From Aureispira sp. CCB-QB1 (GTDB taxonomy: Bacteria; Bacteroidota; Bacteroidia; Chitinophagales; Saprospiraceae), in NCBI GenBank assembly GCA_945870185.1, contig CAMBRK010000027.1:1-49090 (forward strand): a stretch of 49,090 bases of DNA, written 5' to 3'. The position numbers and the translations under genes are program-made. Shown here in pieces: positions 18,206 through 28,100 of the stretch (the stretch's first letter is position 1; each line of letters begins with the position of its first letter). The notes below the pieces were generated by a model. That model was not told the origin of the DNA, searched no databases, and saw only the letters and a program-made list of their open reading frames with translations.

Positions 18206-18387
18206 CAACAATAGATGAACTTCTAAAAAGGGATCTTAAAAAAGATCCGATTTTACTTATCAATAAGAAATTGAACAAATACAGAAACTCAAATATTCCA
18301 CAAGAAAAAATCGAAAAAGTTAAAAATCTCATTGAAAACTCCAATCTCTTTGAAGCAATTGAGAAAGAAAGAATCACAAAACCATAA
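18202..18387 (+). CDS. Small hypothetical protein coupled to the DUF6934-like gene
   Basis: 61 residues, highly charged (about a third Lys, Arg, Glu or Asp), predicted mostly helical, without signal peptide or recognised motif. It starts within the stop codon of the preceding gene, a translational-coupling overlap like that of the toxin-antitoxin pair upstream. The stop codon TAA lies inside the attC-like site that follows. Size, charge and pairing would suit a small partner or antitoxin-type protein, but nothing in the sequence proves this. Confidence 0.6.
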   Translation: MTTIDELLKRDLKKDPILLINKKLNKYRNSNIPQEKIEKVKNLIENSNLFEAIEKERITKP

Positions 18388-18450
18388 CACAGGCTTCAAC
18401 GGACATCTCGCCCTGTCGGGACGAGCCGTCGGGTAACCTAAGCGTTACAC
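18382..18450. other. attC-like hairpin (possible integron cassette end)
   Basis: The sequence starts CCATAAC (overlapping the stop codon of the 61-aa gene) and ends GCGTTACAC. TAAC at 18384 can pair with GTTA at 18444, GCTT with AAGC, ACGG with CCGT (18399 and 18426), and CTCG with CGAG around a CCC-TGTC-GGG tip. This gives an interrupted imperfect hairpin of about 65 bases with bulges, the architecture of integron attC sites. The terminal boxes deviate from RYYYAAC and GTTRRRY at one or two positions. No integrase is in the window. It may alternatively be a simple intergenic hairpin. Confidence 0.4.
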
Positions 18451-18556
18451 AAAACAAAATAAAATATCACCTCATCACATGAAAGGAGCATTTGCGTTTT
18501 TGACATTTTGAGCTGGCCACAAATGTTGATTGTCTGCTAAGTATACTTCTATTTTA

Positions 18557-18913
18557 CTAAGCTTTCTTCCTGCAGACATCGATCAGCATCTGCACGGATT
18601 TGGGATCATTGCCTACGATCACATGATCATCTATGATGGCAGCAGGACGTTTTAGAAAAGTGTATTCCTTGAGGATCAGTTTTTTATAATCTATATCTTT
18701 TTGGGGTTTTTGGGCTTCATCCATTTCCTTGAGCTTTTGGGCCCTTTTGTTAAATAAGGATTCGTAACTTTTGGTTTTTTTCTTCATCAGGTCCAGGTCT
18801 TCTTTAGATATGTTTTGCTCCCTGATATTGATCAGTTCTATCCCATCAGTATTGATTTGGGATAATATTTTTCTGCAAGTATCACAAGTGGATAGGTGGT
18901 AAATACGTCTCAT
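18557..18913 (-). CDS. ArsC/Spx family thioredoxin-fold protein
   Basis: 118 residues. The N-terminus IYHLSTCDTCRKILSQI has the CxxC motif in the first beta-alpha unit, as in the ArsC/Spx/YffB family. Later KRPAAIIDDHVIVG carries the conserved R-P segment with a cis-proline loop typical of this fold. The family includes glutaredoxin-dependent arsenate reductases and RNA-polymerase-binding Spx regulators; no ars operon genes are nearby, so arsenate reduction is not implied. Cytosolic, no signal peptide. It lies 34 bases after the Spo0M-like gene on the same strand and could be co-transcribed. Confidence 0.82.
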   Translation of the reverse strand: MRRIYHLSTCDTCRKILSQINTDGIELINIREQNISKEDLDLMKKKTKSYESLFNKRAQKLKEMDEAQKPQKDIDYKKLILKEYTFLKRPAAIIDDHVIVGNDPKSVQMLIDVCRKKA

Positions 18914-18947
18914 TTAAATCCAAAATTTGAAACAAAACAAGCCATTC

Positions 18948-19415
18948 TTAAATAAGTTTAATATTCTTTTGATCCATAGGACTCAATGTCGTACCCTTGA
19001 TCTTTGCTTCGGCCCTAATACTATATTCTGATTGCACTCCTTTGGCTTTTTTGGCTAGTTTTACCAATGCTCTTGAAAATATGTTGCTTTCTTCCATTTT
19101 GTCCATTTCAGACTTTACAAATACAAAGTCCAATTCAAAAGGAATTTCTATGACATCATTCTTGGAAATTTTAATGTCTTCTTTCTTTATCACATCACCC
19201 ATAATATATTCATTGATGAGCTTACTATCACCGCGGCCACGGCTGTACTTTTCTATAAGTTGTATCTGAATACTTTGAAGTAAGTTGTCATCACTCAAAG
19301 CAGTCAATTTAATGAAACCTGTGATGATACCCGCGTCTTTGCTAGCTTCTTCAGGAATAATCAATTCGAGCTTTACTCCTTCTATGCCTAATATTTTTTT
19401 TACTTTTCCAAACAT
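18948..19415 (-). CDS. Spo0M-like (arrestin-fold) protein
   Basis: 155 residues. MFGKVKKILGIEGVKLEL and the segment IEKYSRGRGDSKLINEYIMG match the SpoOM family, followed by IPFELDFVFVKSEMDKMEE and a C-terminal EYSIRAEAKIKGTTLSP strand pair. These are arrestin-like beta-sandwich proteins first described in Bacillus sporulation control but found in many non-sporulating bacteria, where their function is undefined. At 155 residues this copy is shorter than Bacillus Spo0M (about 260) and lacks its C-terminal part, as is common outside Firmicutes. Cytosolic. Confidence 0.82.
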   Translation of the reverse strand: MFGKVKKILGIEGVKLELIIPEEASKDAGIITGFIKLTALSDDNLLQSIQIQLIEKYSRGRGDSKLINEYIMGDVIKKEDIKISKNDVIEIPFELDFVFVKSEMDKMEESNIFSRALVKLAKKAKGVQSEYSIRAEAKIKGTTLSPMDQKNIKLI

Positions 19416-19506
19416 ACATTGTGATTTGTTTTTCTAAACGATGATGGTGTCGCTAAAGTTTTATACAAAAGACGAAACACAATAAAAATCAGATCAATAT
19501 CAATTT

Positions 19507-19992
19507 TTAAATAAATCTTTTGTGCCAGCTATCAGAGATCTTTACCATCCATTTATTTTCAAAATCACTTTTATTAGCTACTAAATTATTGAAAACTAAG
19601 GTATCTGTATCTATTTCTCCGGATTCAATTTTGGAAGCTAATTGGTTCAGATCTGTTGTTTTGAGCTCTTTATCCGAAGTAAGATACGCTACCTGCATCC
19701 GGTCAAGCAAATCAGTACCATGTTGATTTCCCAATTCCTGAATAAATCTAGTCATTTTATCTACCGAACATCCACTAGCATGAGTATACGTTTCATCTAC
19801 GATCAGTACTATAAATCTATGATGAAGTACGTCTCCAAAAGTTTTTAAAGCCATATGGTGAGCTGTCCATTCATGCAGAAAGTTATTCAACAAAGCTTTT
19901 ATCTCTGTTGTTTGACTATCAGTAAACAGAGTTGATGATTGAAATATCCAAACTTTTGAAGTAGGATGTAAGTCTTGGTAAGTAGTGATCAT
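19507..19992 (-). CDS. Conserved Bacteroidota protein of unknown function
   Basis: 161 residues, no signal peptide and no membrane segment. The pattern WIFQSSTLFTDSQTTEIKA, FLHEWTAHHMALK, IVLIVDETYTHASGCSVDK and RFIQELG is a set I associate with a Bacteroidota family that databases often label ABC transporter ATPase. However, no Walker A or ABC signature motif is present, so that label should not be trusted. Ser, Cys and Asp in SGCSVDK look conserved enough to be functional. It precedes the Spo0M-like gene with about 90 bases between them, so it may or may not share its transcript. Confidence 0.65.
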   Translation of the reverse strand: MITTYQDLHPTSKVWIFQSSTLFTDSQTTEIKALLNNFLHEWTAHHMALKTFGDVLHHRFIVLIVDETYTHASGCSVDKMTRFIQELGNQHGTDLLDRMQVAYLTSDKELKTTDLNQLASKIESGEIDTDTLVFNNLVANKSDFENKWMVKISDSWHKRFI

Positions 19993-20202
19993 GTTTTATA
20001 TTTTATACTTTGAAGATGTAAAAGTATCAGAATTGTATCAAATTATTATGATAAAGGCATACATTTTTCAATTTTGTGGTGAAATGAGAATAAATCGTAT
20101 TTTTCGGTTTTTAAACTTCACAGATATAGTTCTTTATGAAATTAAAATATGAATATATAAAATAAATGTAATAAATAGATACAAGATATGTTGTCATTGC
20201 TT

Positions 20203-20210
20203 AATTTTGT
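20203..20210 (+). promoter_or_regulatory. -7 promoter box upstream of the dockerin-like secreted protein
   Basis: TAATTTTG matches TAnnTTTG exactly. It lies downstream of the in-frame ATG at 20188, so a transcript starting here would begin about 56 bases before the ATG at 20272. This supports 20272 as the start. No good -33 element was found. Confidence 0.4.
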
Positions 20211-20271
20211 GACTGTTTCCGTGGTATTGCTGAATTATTTATATTTTCGCAAACCTTTAAAATTTTATGAA

Positions 20272-22551
20272 ATGAAATTGAGCGTATTCACCTTAGTATT
20301 GTGGGTATTCACATCCACTATTTTATCAGCTTCGATAAAGTGCCCACCTGACAAAAATTTGTCCTGTCATGACGATATTCATTATCTTCCGCTTGTAGGT
20401 CAACCTACAGTATTTGGAGGTTGGGGACAACTTACGTATACTGACCAATACCCAAATAATGCATGCAGAGTAGGGCACATCATTAGAACTTGGTTTTTGG
20501 ATCAAAACGGCAATCAACAATTGGATTCAGGAGAGTCAGGATGTATCCAGAATCTTTATGTATCTTATACTCCTGGCACTGTGGACATCGATTGGCCTGT
20601 AGATTTAGTGTTGAATTGTAAGGACGCTATACCCAATACCAATCCTACTTGGACAAGCGGTCCTTGTGATATGATAGGAGTTAGTAAAGTAGATGAAGTA
20701 TTCCGAACGGGAAATGATGCATGTTATAAGATTTTGAGAAATTTTAAAGTAATCAATTGGTGTACGCACATACCGGGTACTACTATTGGCATGTGGACTC
20801 ATACTCAAGTCATCAAGGTAGAAGATACTTCAAGACCTTCCATACAGCAATGTGGCGAAGTCGTTTTAGGTACTAACGTGGGATGTCAGGCTACTTTTCA
20901 AGTTTCTAATTCGGCTATCGATATTAGTCCATGTGGCGAACAAAAGTTGTTTTGGACAGCTGAAGTGGACTTATGGTCTGATGGTAGTGTCGAGTATCGA
21001 TTTGCACACAATCAATCAGATCCAGAATTGATGTTACCTATCACAAAAAGTGGCCAACTTGTTTCTTTGAAGTTGCCATTTCCAGTTATGCGTGGATATC
21101 ACAAAGTAACTTGGAGCGTTCATGACCAATGTGGCAATGTGACTAAATGTGTGCAAAAAGTATTTGTAAAGGACACCAAAAAGCCCACACCATACATGTA
21201 TCAGGTTTTGTCCACAGCTTTTGAAGGTAAAGATCATCCACTTAAAGTATCTGCTAGAATTTTTAATGCAGGCTCAGTAGACAACTGTACTAAAAATACA
21301 CAACTTAGGTATTCTTTTTCACCCAATGTCAATGACACCATTAGAACTATAGATTGCAATAATGCGGGTTTTCAGTTTTTTAATATTTATGTCACAGACT
21401 GGGAAGGAAATCAAGATTTTGCAGAAGTATTTTTGTTAGCTTTTGATAATGGATCTTGTTCTACTTTAAGAATGAAAGGTTCTGTCAAAGAAGGAAATGG
21501 GTCGCCTGTATCCAATGTAGAGCTTAAGCTTTCCAGGACATCGGATGATAATATGGAGATGATGGCAATGTCTGATCAGGCAGGAGGCTTTAGTTGGGAA
21601 AATATAGGAATCTACAAAGATATGTACATCACGCCTTACATAAAAACCCAACAAGAAAATAGATTGAATATTGCGGATTTGAAAATGTTACAAGATTATA
21701 TTTTTGGTACTTTTTCACTTGAAAATTTCCAGTATTTAGCAGCTGACGTAGATGGAAATGGCAAAATCAGGGTTAATGATGTTCAAATTCTCAAAGAAAG
21801 GATTTTAAAACAGAGCATGGAAGAGTTGCCATGGACCATTTTGGGTGAAGTAGATTCTGTTTCTAATGCGTCTCAGTTATCTTTGCTATATCAAAAGAAC
21901 AAAATAGAATTGGCCACCACAAAAGGTACTCTTGGATTTAAAGCTATTTATAAAGGCGATCTTACAGATGCTAATGTGGTCAATACTGAACCAAGAAGTG
22001 TTTTGGCATACCATTGGGAGCAAACTCAAGATGGATATGCTCTTTTCTTGGATCATGATATGACTATCGAAGGATTACAGGTAGAGTTCAAGTCTGATAT
22101 AGCAAGAGAGATCAGTCTTCATTCTGAACAATTACATATACCATCGAATGCAATTTTTGCGGACGATACTCACCTTAGATTTGTAGCTTTAGATAGGGTA
22201 GATGTCAATTCAAATTTGCCATTGCTAACTTTAAAAAACTTATCTGATGATCAGATAGTGTTGACAGCTAATTCTAAGATTCTCTTGGATCAATATCAAA
22301 CTAGAAGTTTAAAGTTAGCAGAAGATAAGATTTCTGATCTGATATCAATAGCTCCAAACCCTGCTCAACAGACATTCACATTGGTAAGTGATGTTGATGT
22401 TACTATAGAAAGCATTCAAAATCAAGCAGGCCAGAAAGTATCCTTTATCCAATCAGGAAATAGCGTATACTGCGACGCCCCTTCAGGTCTTTATTTTGTT
22501 AATGTGATTTCCGAAGGAAAGGTTACAATACATAAGTTGATCAAAATTTAA
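20272..22551 (+). CDS. Secreted protein with CnaB-like, dockerin-like and T9SS type A sorting domains
   Basis: 759 residues from ATG 20272, where a clean signal peptide begins (MKLSVFTLVLWVFTSTILSA); an in-frame ATG at 20188 would put 28 extra residues before it. The N-terminal half is Cys-rich and contains HYR-like beta-sandwich segments (KCPPDKNLSC, VTWSVHDQCGNVTKCV). Around residues 400-440 a CnaB-like linker appears (GSVKEGNGSPVSNVELKL). Residues about 460-515 resemble type I dockerin repeats with calcium-loop residues (NIADLKMLQDYIFG, AADVDGNGKIRVNDVQILK). The C-terminus (ISIAPNPAQQTFTL ... GLYFVNVISEGKVTIHKLIKI) is a type A sorting domain. Surface or secreted; ligand unknown. A strong terminator follows. 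Confidence 0.85.
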   Translation: MKLSVFTLVLWVFTSTILSASIKCPPDKNLSCHDDIHYLPLVGQPTVFGGWGQLTYTDQYPNNACRVGHIIRTWFLDQNGNQQLDSGESGCIQNLYVSYTPGTVDIDWPVDLVLNCKDAIPNTNPTWTSGPCDMIGVSKVDEVFRTGNDACYKILRNFKVINWCTHIPGTTIGMWTHTQVIKVEDTSRPSIQQCGEVVLGTNVGCQATFQVSNSAIDISPCGEQKLFWTAEVDLWSDGSVEYRFAHNQSDPELMLPITKSGQLVSLKLPFPVMRGYHKVTWSVHDQCGNVTKCVQKVFVKDTKKPTPYMYQVLSTAFEGKDHPLKVSARIFNAGSVDNCTKNTQLRYSFSPNVNDTIRTIDCNNAGFQFFNIYVTDWEGNQDFAEVFLLAFDNGSCSTLRMKGSVKEGNGSPVSNVELKLSRTSDDNMEMMAMSDQAGGFSWENIGIYKDMYITPYIKTQQENRLNIADLKMLQDYIFGTFSLENFQYLAADVDGNGKIRVNDVQILKERILKQSMEELPWTILGEVDSVSNASQLSLLYQKNKIELATTKGTLGFKAIYKGDLTDANVVNTEPRSVLAYHWEQTQDGYALFLDHDMTIEGLQVEFKSDIAREISLHSEQLHIPSNAIFADDTHLRFVALDRVDVNSNLPLLTLKNLSDDQIVLTANSKILLDQYQTRSLKLAEDKISDLISIAPNPAQQTFTLVSDVDVTIESIQNQAGQKVSFIQSGNSVYCDAPSGLYFVNVISEGKVTIHKLIKI

Positions 22552-22569
22552 AAAAAAACATAATTTTAG

Positions 22570-22604
22570 AAAGGTAGCTTTTTTCAGGAAGGCTACCTTT
22601 TTTT
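22570..22604 (+). terminator. Rho-independent terminator
   Basis: The stem AAAGGTAGC pairs with GCTACCTTT across a loop of about 13 bases and is followed by a run of T. It lies 19 bases after the stop codon at 22551. Confidence 0.85.
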
Positions 22605-22700
22605 ATTTTACGTACTATCCACTTTTTATCTTTTGTCAACATTAACATCAATTTCACACTTATTGCGCTATGTAAGTGAACTTAAATAGTAAATATATCT

Positions 22701-22708
22701 TAATTTTG
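22701..22708 (+). promoter_or_regulatory. -7 promoter box of the DoxX-like gene
   Basis: TAATTTTG matches TAnnTTTG exactly and lies 23 bases before the ATG at 22732, a usual leader length. The -33 region is not recognisable. Confidence 0.45.
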
Positions 22709-22731
22709 CGCTTTGTAATTAAAAATATGCC

Positions 22732-24222
22732 ATGACAATATTTACTTTGATGACCTATATTGGGTTAGTTGCTGCTGTGATTAGCGCAGTTATGATTTTT
22801 GTGCTTAAGGTGCAGAAATCTTCAATAATGACTTTTATTCAAAATTTCTGTGGAGTTCTTTTTATTTTTTCAGGTTGGGTAAAAGCTGTAGACCCTATGG
22901 GTACTGCTATAAAAATGGAAGATTATTTTGCAGAGTTTAATGTCACTTTTGCAGATACTGCATTCAGCTTTATTGCTCCCGTTTTTCCATTTTTGGCTTC
23001 CTATTCATTGTGGTTTGCTATACTTATGATTATTTTAGAAATAGTATTAGGAATTATGCTAGTACTAGGAGATAGACCTAAGACTACGTCATGGTTATTC
23101 TTTTTCATCATTTTATTCTTTTTATTTTTGACTGGTTTTACATTTTTAACGGGATATGTGCCATTAGATCAGAATTTCTTTTCTTTTTCAGCTTGGACAG
23201 ATTTTAAAGCTTCCAATATGAGAGTTACAGATTGTGGCTGTTTTGGAGATTTTATAAAATTAGATCCTAGAACTTCCTTTTATAAAGATGTATTTTTGAT
23301 GATTCCTGCTATCTATTTCTTATGGAGGTATAAGGATTTTCATCAACTCCAGACCAATAAATCGAGAAATATCATCAATTTAGTTTCAATTATATTTTTA
23401 GTCATTTATTGTATTTATAATTTTTATTGGAATGAACCACACGTTGATTTCAGACCATTTAAGAATGGAGCAAACATAGCTGAGATCCAAAAAATTGAGC
23501 AAGATGCATCAAAGGCTGTTCAAGTTTTGGCTATGAAAATGAAAAATAAAACAACTGGGGAAATCAAAGAATTTCCATATGCTGAGTACATGAAAAACTT
23601 AGGACCTATCACCGATGAATATGAAACTATCGAACAAATCAAAACAGAACCTACTATTAAATCAACGAAAGTCAGTGAGTTTTCAATTACAGATTTTGAT
23701 GGAGAAGAAAAGTCTGACCTTTATCTGAAAAACCCTGAGTCACACCTGATGGTCCAAATTTACAAAGCTAAATACGAGGCTGTGGGCAAAATGAAAACCA
23801 TCCAAGACTCTACCTTTAATTATGACACGATCAGCGTTGTAGGATTTAAGGATAGCACACAAGTAGTAAAAACCTTCAAAGGTGCGACAGCTAAAGAAGA
23901 AAAGTATTATGAGATTGTTTGGGAAAGCGATTTTATAAATACATTAAAAACGGTCATCAAGCCATTATATGATGCAGCTCTGAAAGATAAGGTTAAAATG
24001 TCAATAGTAATCACAGGTATTGATAAAGACAAAGCTGAAGCCCTTGCTAAGGAAACCGGAATAGACGCTGATTACTATACTGCAGATGAAAAATTGATCA
24101 AAACGATCATGAGATCTAATCCGGGTATAGTATTATGGCAAAATGGTGTGTTGCTTCAAAAGTGGCACTATAAAAAACTACCTCAATGGGAAGATATTAA
24201 AAAAGATTACCTTAAGAAATAA
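22732..24222 (+). CDS. DoxX / BT_3928-like membrane protein with thioredoxin-like C-terminal region
   Basis: 496 residues. Residues about 1-235 hold six or seven hydrophobic segments, with the DoxX-type stretch FCGVLFIFSGWVKAVDPMGTA and the segment VTDCGCFGDFIKLDPRTSFYKD, both hallmarks of the Bacteroidota BT_3928 family. The periplasmic or cytosolic C-terminal half (250-496) is hydrophilic; its last part (NPGIVLWQNGVLLQKWHYKKLP) resembles the end of a thioredoxin-like domain without a CxxC pair. DoxX proteins take part in respiratory or redox-linked membrane complexes, but the precise reaction of this subfamily is unknown. Own promoter and terminator, so monocistronic. Confidence 0.8.
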   Translation: MTIFTLMTYIGLVAAVISAVMIFVLKVQKSSIMTFIQNFCGVLFIFSGWVKAVDPMGTAIKMEDYFAEFNVTFADTAFSFIAPVFPFLASYSLWFAILMIILEIVLGIMLVLGDRPKTTSWLFFFIILFFLFLTGFTFLTGYVPLDQNFFSFSAWTDFKASNMRVTDCGCFGDFIKLDPRTSFYKDVFLMIPAIYFLWRYKDFHQLQTNKSRNIINLVSIIFLVIYCIYNFYWNEPHVDFRPFKNGANIAEIQKIEQDASKAVQVLAMKMKNKTTGEIKEFPYAEYMKNLGPITDEYETIEQIKTEPTIKSTKVSEFSITDFDGEEKSDLYLKNPESHLMVQIYKAKYEAVGKMKTIQDSTFNYDTISVVGFKDSTQVVKTFKGATAKEEKYYEIVWESDFINTLKTVIKPLYDAALKDKVKMSIVITGIDKDKAEALAKETGIDADYYTADEKLIKTIMRSNPGIVLWQNGVLLQKWHYKKLPQWEDIKKDYLKK

Positions 24223-24257
24223 GGATAAATGGACTTCAGTCCAAAATAATTATAACT

Positions 24258-24297
24258 AAAAAAAGCCTGCTTATCATATGACGAGCAGGCTTTTTTA
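24258..24297. terminator. Bidirectional terminator between convergent genes
   Basis: AAAAGCCTGCT pairs with AGCAGGCTTTT around a TATCATATGACG loop, with A-runs on the left and T-runs on the right. It can therefore end both the DoxX-like gene (plus) and the BON-LysM gene (minus). Confidence 0.85.
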
Positions 24298-24313
24298 TTT
24301 CTAAATAACAATT

Positions 24314-24817
24314 TTATAGCGCTGGTATTCTTAAAACTTGACCTGGGTAAATTAAATCAGGTGAAGTAAGCATGGGCTTGTTAGCATCAAAGATTACAGG
24401 ATACTTCATCATATCTCCATAATGCTCTTTGGCAATTTTTGAAAGTGAATCACCTTTTACAACAGTGTAAAAAGTAGCTTCTGGTTCAGGATTCACTACG
24501 GCAAGTCTGTCATCTACTGTAGCAATACCTTCAGTATTACCTACGATCAAAATTACTTTTTCTTTTGCAGAAGTTGATTCTACCTGTCCATAAACCGTTG
24601 CGCTGTCGTCATCTACAACTATATCTAGATTTTCAACAGCAATACCATGACTCACAACTGCAGACATCAAAGCGGCAGCTTTAGCCTTTTCATTAGCTTC
24701 ATTTAAAGCATCCATTGCATTAGGTACTGCTCCTGTAGTTGTTACTACATCATTTTCCTCAGCCTTCTTTCCCAGAAGTTTTGCTCCGGCTGTCTTTAAA
24801 AAAGAAAATAATCCCAT
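24314..24817 (-). CDS. kbp: BON-LysM protein, potassium-binding protein Kbp (YgaU) homologue
   Basis: 167 residues. The start MGLFSFLKTAGAKLLGKK matches the amphipathic N-terminus of E. coli YgaU/Kbp. A BON domain follows (residues about 45-105; IVGNTEGIATVDDRL) and then a LysM domain (116-165; FYTVVKGDSLSKIAKEHYG ... IYPGQVLRIPAL). E. coli Kbp binds potassium in the cytoplasm. The homologue is about 18 residues longer, mainly in the linker after the N-terminal helix. No signal peptide. The potassium role is transferred by homology only; LysM could alternatively bind peptidoglycan if the protein is exported. Confidence 0.85.
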   Translation of the reverse strand: MGLFSFLKTAGAKLLGKKAEENDVVTTTGAVPNAMDALNEANEKAKAAALMSAVVSHGIAVENLDIVVDDDSATVYGQVESTSAKEKVILIVGNTEGIATVDDRLAVVNPEPEATFYTVVKGDSLSKIAKEHYGDMMKYPVIFDANKPMLTSPDLIYPGQVLRIPAL

Positions 24818-25169
24818 AATTTAAATTTTAATGTTAAAAAATTAGACCAAAATTGGTTTTCGTGCAAATAAAGCATATAATTTTAATTTTAGTTCAATAA
24901 TTTTAATTTTTTTCTAAAAATTAATGATTTATTCACAGACACAAATTAAATTTTGTTAGCCATTTAATTGGTTAGTTGGTCTTTGTTGGGGAAATAGGTG
25001 ATTCTTTTTTTTGATATTACTAATTATATATATGTATATATTATTGTAATATAGTATTTTACCAAAATTTTTAAAAAAAAATAATATATGTTATTAACAA
25101 AAAACGATAAGTTTAACAAAAGACTTATATTTGCGCTGTTTTTTGAAAAAATTTTGATAATTTATACCC
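24818..25169. other. AT-rich intergenic region with divergent promoters
   Basis: About 350 bases, extremely AT-rich (runs such as TATATATATGTATATAT near 25030), between the divergent BON-LysM and secDF genes. Apart from a -7 box for secDF at 25126, no hairpin or open reading frame of interest was seen. Confidence 0.5.
25126..25133 (+). promoter_or_regulatory. -7 promoter box of secDF
   Basis: TATATTTG followed by CG matches the TAnnTTTG consensus exactly and lies 36 bases before the ATG at 25170. The -33 element is not clear. Confidence 0.5.
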
Positions 25170-28100
25170 ATGCAAGGAAAAGGTTTAGTAAAAGTATTTT
25201 TGGTTTTGATTATTGCTGTTTGTTTATTACAATTTGCATATTTCATACCTACGAACAAAGTTGAGAATGCAGCTGATGCATATGCCAGTAAAGTCACAGG
25301 GAAAACAGCTGATGATAGTGCTCCTGAGTTTAAATTGGCTAGGGCCACGTATTTAGATTCTATATCAGGAGAACCTATTATGTCGATTCCTTTTGTGAAA
25401 GCTTACACTTACACGGAGTTGAAGCAACAACAATTAGGACTAGGTTTAGATCTAAAAGGAGGTATGAGTGCCTTGTTACAAGTAGATCTCACGGACTTTT
25501 TAAAAGGTTTAGCAGGTAGAAATGCTAACAATGCAGATTTCTTAAAAGCTCTAGATAACGCAAATGCTGCGATGAAGACTTCACAATCTGACTTCATTAC
25601 TTTATTTGCTGATGAGTATAGAAAGCTTGCAGGAGATAACAAGATGGCCAAGCTGTTTGTAAAGAGTGAGTCACTTGGTCAGATCACTGCTAATACTGAT
25701 GACGGTACGATGACCCGATTGATCAGACAGAAAGCATCAGAAACTGTAAAATTGACTTTTGAAAGATTGAAGCAAAGGATTGATAAATTAGGGGTGACAC
25801 AACCTAATATCTCTTTGGATCCCAATAGAGACTTAATTGCAGTAGAGATGCCAGGAGTGGACAATCCTAAAAGAGCAAAAGAATTTTTGACCAGAAGTGC
25901 AAAGCTTGAATTTTGGGAAGTGTACAGATTCTCGGATAATGGTATCAATCCTTTATTTCAGATGGCTGACAAGCTTGTAGGTGGCACTGCTGAGGTTGAC
26001 TCCAACGCTACTAATGTAGTAATGAGGGACTCTATAGTCTACGACGCAACAGGTTCTGCTATAGATACTGTTCAAGTAGCTTCAACTGTTGCAGCCGGAA
26101 CATCAGGCAAAGGTGGTCTTTTAAGTATGCTTACGCTTAATGGCGGGACATTATATCAACCTGTTATGGGAGTAGCTGACAAAAGCAAAATTAGCCAAAT
26201 AAATAAGATATTGGAGCAAGAAAATGTAAAAGCTTTGTTTCCTGCTAATTCTAAGTTTATGTGGTCCAATAAACCATCTTTGGATGCTGACAGAAAATAT
26301 ACCAATAATTATGAGCTATATTTAATAAAAGGACAAGCTAATACCGATGAGGCTCCACTTAATGGAGATGTAGTAACCAGTGCAAGACAGTCTTTGAATC
26401 CTGCCAATGGTCAAGTAGAAGTCACTTTAAGAATGAATGCTGCAGGCGCTAAGAAATGGGCAGATATGACCACTAGAGCTTCTAACGAAGGTAATAGAGA
26501 AATTGCTATCGTTTTGGACAGTGAAGTGGTATCAGCCCCAACAGTTAACCAACCGATAACAGGCGGTAATTCTTCAATTACTGGTAATTATACAGTAGAA
26601 GAAGCTGTAGATTTTGCAGGTATCCTTGAAGTCGGTAGATTGCCGGCAGGAACAAAAATCATGCAGAGCACTAATGTAGGACCTACTTTAGGTAAAGCAA
26701 ACATCACCAAAAGTATTAATTCATTATTGGTAGGATTCCTTTTGGTGATCATTACCATGATCGCATATTATGCAGGAGCTGGCCTCATCGCCATTATTTC
26801 ACTTTTACTCAACGTTTTCCTTATCTTCGGAACACTTTCCAGTTTTGGTACAGTACTTACACTCTCGGGTATAGCAGGTATTGTATTGACTATCGGTATG
26901 GCCGTAGATGCTAACGTAGTCATTTATGAAAGAGTAAAAGAAGAACTCGAAGCTGGTAAATCGCTGAAACAAGCCATAGCAGATGGATATTATCATTCCT
27001 ACTCCGCGATTATAGATGCTAACGTAACTACTATTTTGACAGCGATTATTTTAGCATATTTTGGACTAGGTCCTGTAAAGGGATTTGCCGTTGTATTGAT
27101 CATCGGTGTGCTTTCTTCCTTGTTTACAGCCATTTTTGTCACAAGATTGATGATAGATTATTGGGTAGACAAAGGAAATGATCTTTCATTCTGGACTGGT
27201 TTTTCACGAGGCGCATTCAAAAACATCAAAACGGATTGGATAGGAAAAAGAATGATAGCTTATGGAATATCAGGAGTCATTATTTTAGCGGGAATAGTAT
27301 CTATGTTTACATCTGGTTTTGACTTGGGTGTTGACTATAAAGGAGGTTATTCTTACACGATACAGTTTGCAGGAAATGAAGGTATGACTGCTGACAAACT
27401 TAGAGATGGACTTACCGCCACATTCGAAGCAAGTCCAGTAGTAAAACAAGTAGAAGGTGCAAACACTTTTAACATTACCACATCTTACTTGATAGCAGAA
27501 ACTGCAGAAGGAACTGGTGATAAAGTGATGGAAAAGCTTCACGAGGGTGTTTCAAAGATTGCAGGTTCGAGTGTATCTTTGGTTGATTTTTCTAATAATG
27601 AATCTCCGAATGATAAAATTCATGTCATTAGTTCATCTCAGGTAGGGCCTACCATAGCTGATGACTTAAAGAAGACATCTCTTTATGCAGGATTGTTTGC
27701 TCTTCTTGCTATATTCTTATATATTTTGTTAAGATTTAGCAAGTGGCAATACTCCGTGGGTGCAATTGTTGCAGTATTCCATGATGCATTGGTAGTTTTA
27801 AGTATTTTCTCTATATGTAAGTCCTTTATGCCGTTTTCTTTGGAAATTGATCAGGCTTTCATTGCGGCTATACTGACGGTAATTGGTTATTCGATTAACG
27901 ATACGGTGATCATTTTTGACAGAATCAGAGAGTACTTCTCCTTACACGTCAATAAATCTAAAGATGAAATCATCAATGATGCCATCAACAGCACGCTATC
28001 TAGAACATTAATGACATCATTCACTACTGTAGTTGTGGTACTGATTTTATTCTTGTTCGGCGGTGGAAGTATCAAAGGATTTTCATTTGCATTATTAGTG

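Noticed and set aside
19507-19992. Calling the 161-residue protein an ABC transporter ATPase
   Set aside because: No Walker A, Walker B or ABC signature is present.
20188-20271. Upstream ATG as start of the dockerin-like protein
   Set aside because: It would place 28 residues before a complete signal peptide and lies upstream of an exact -7 promoter box.
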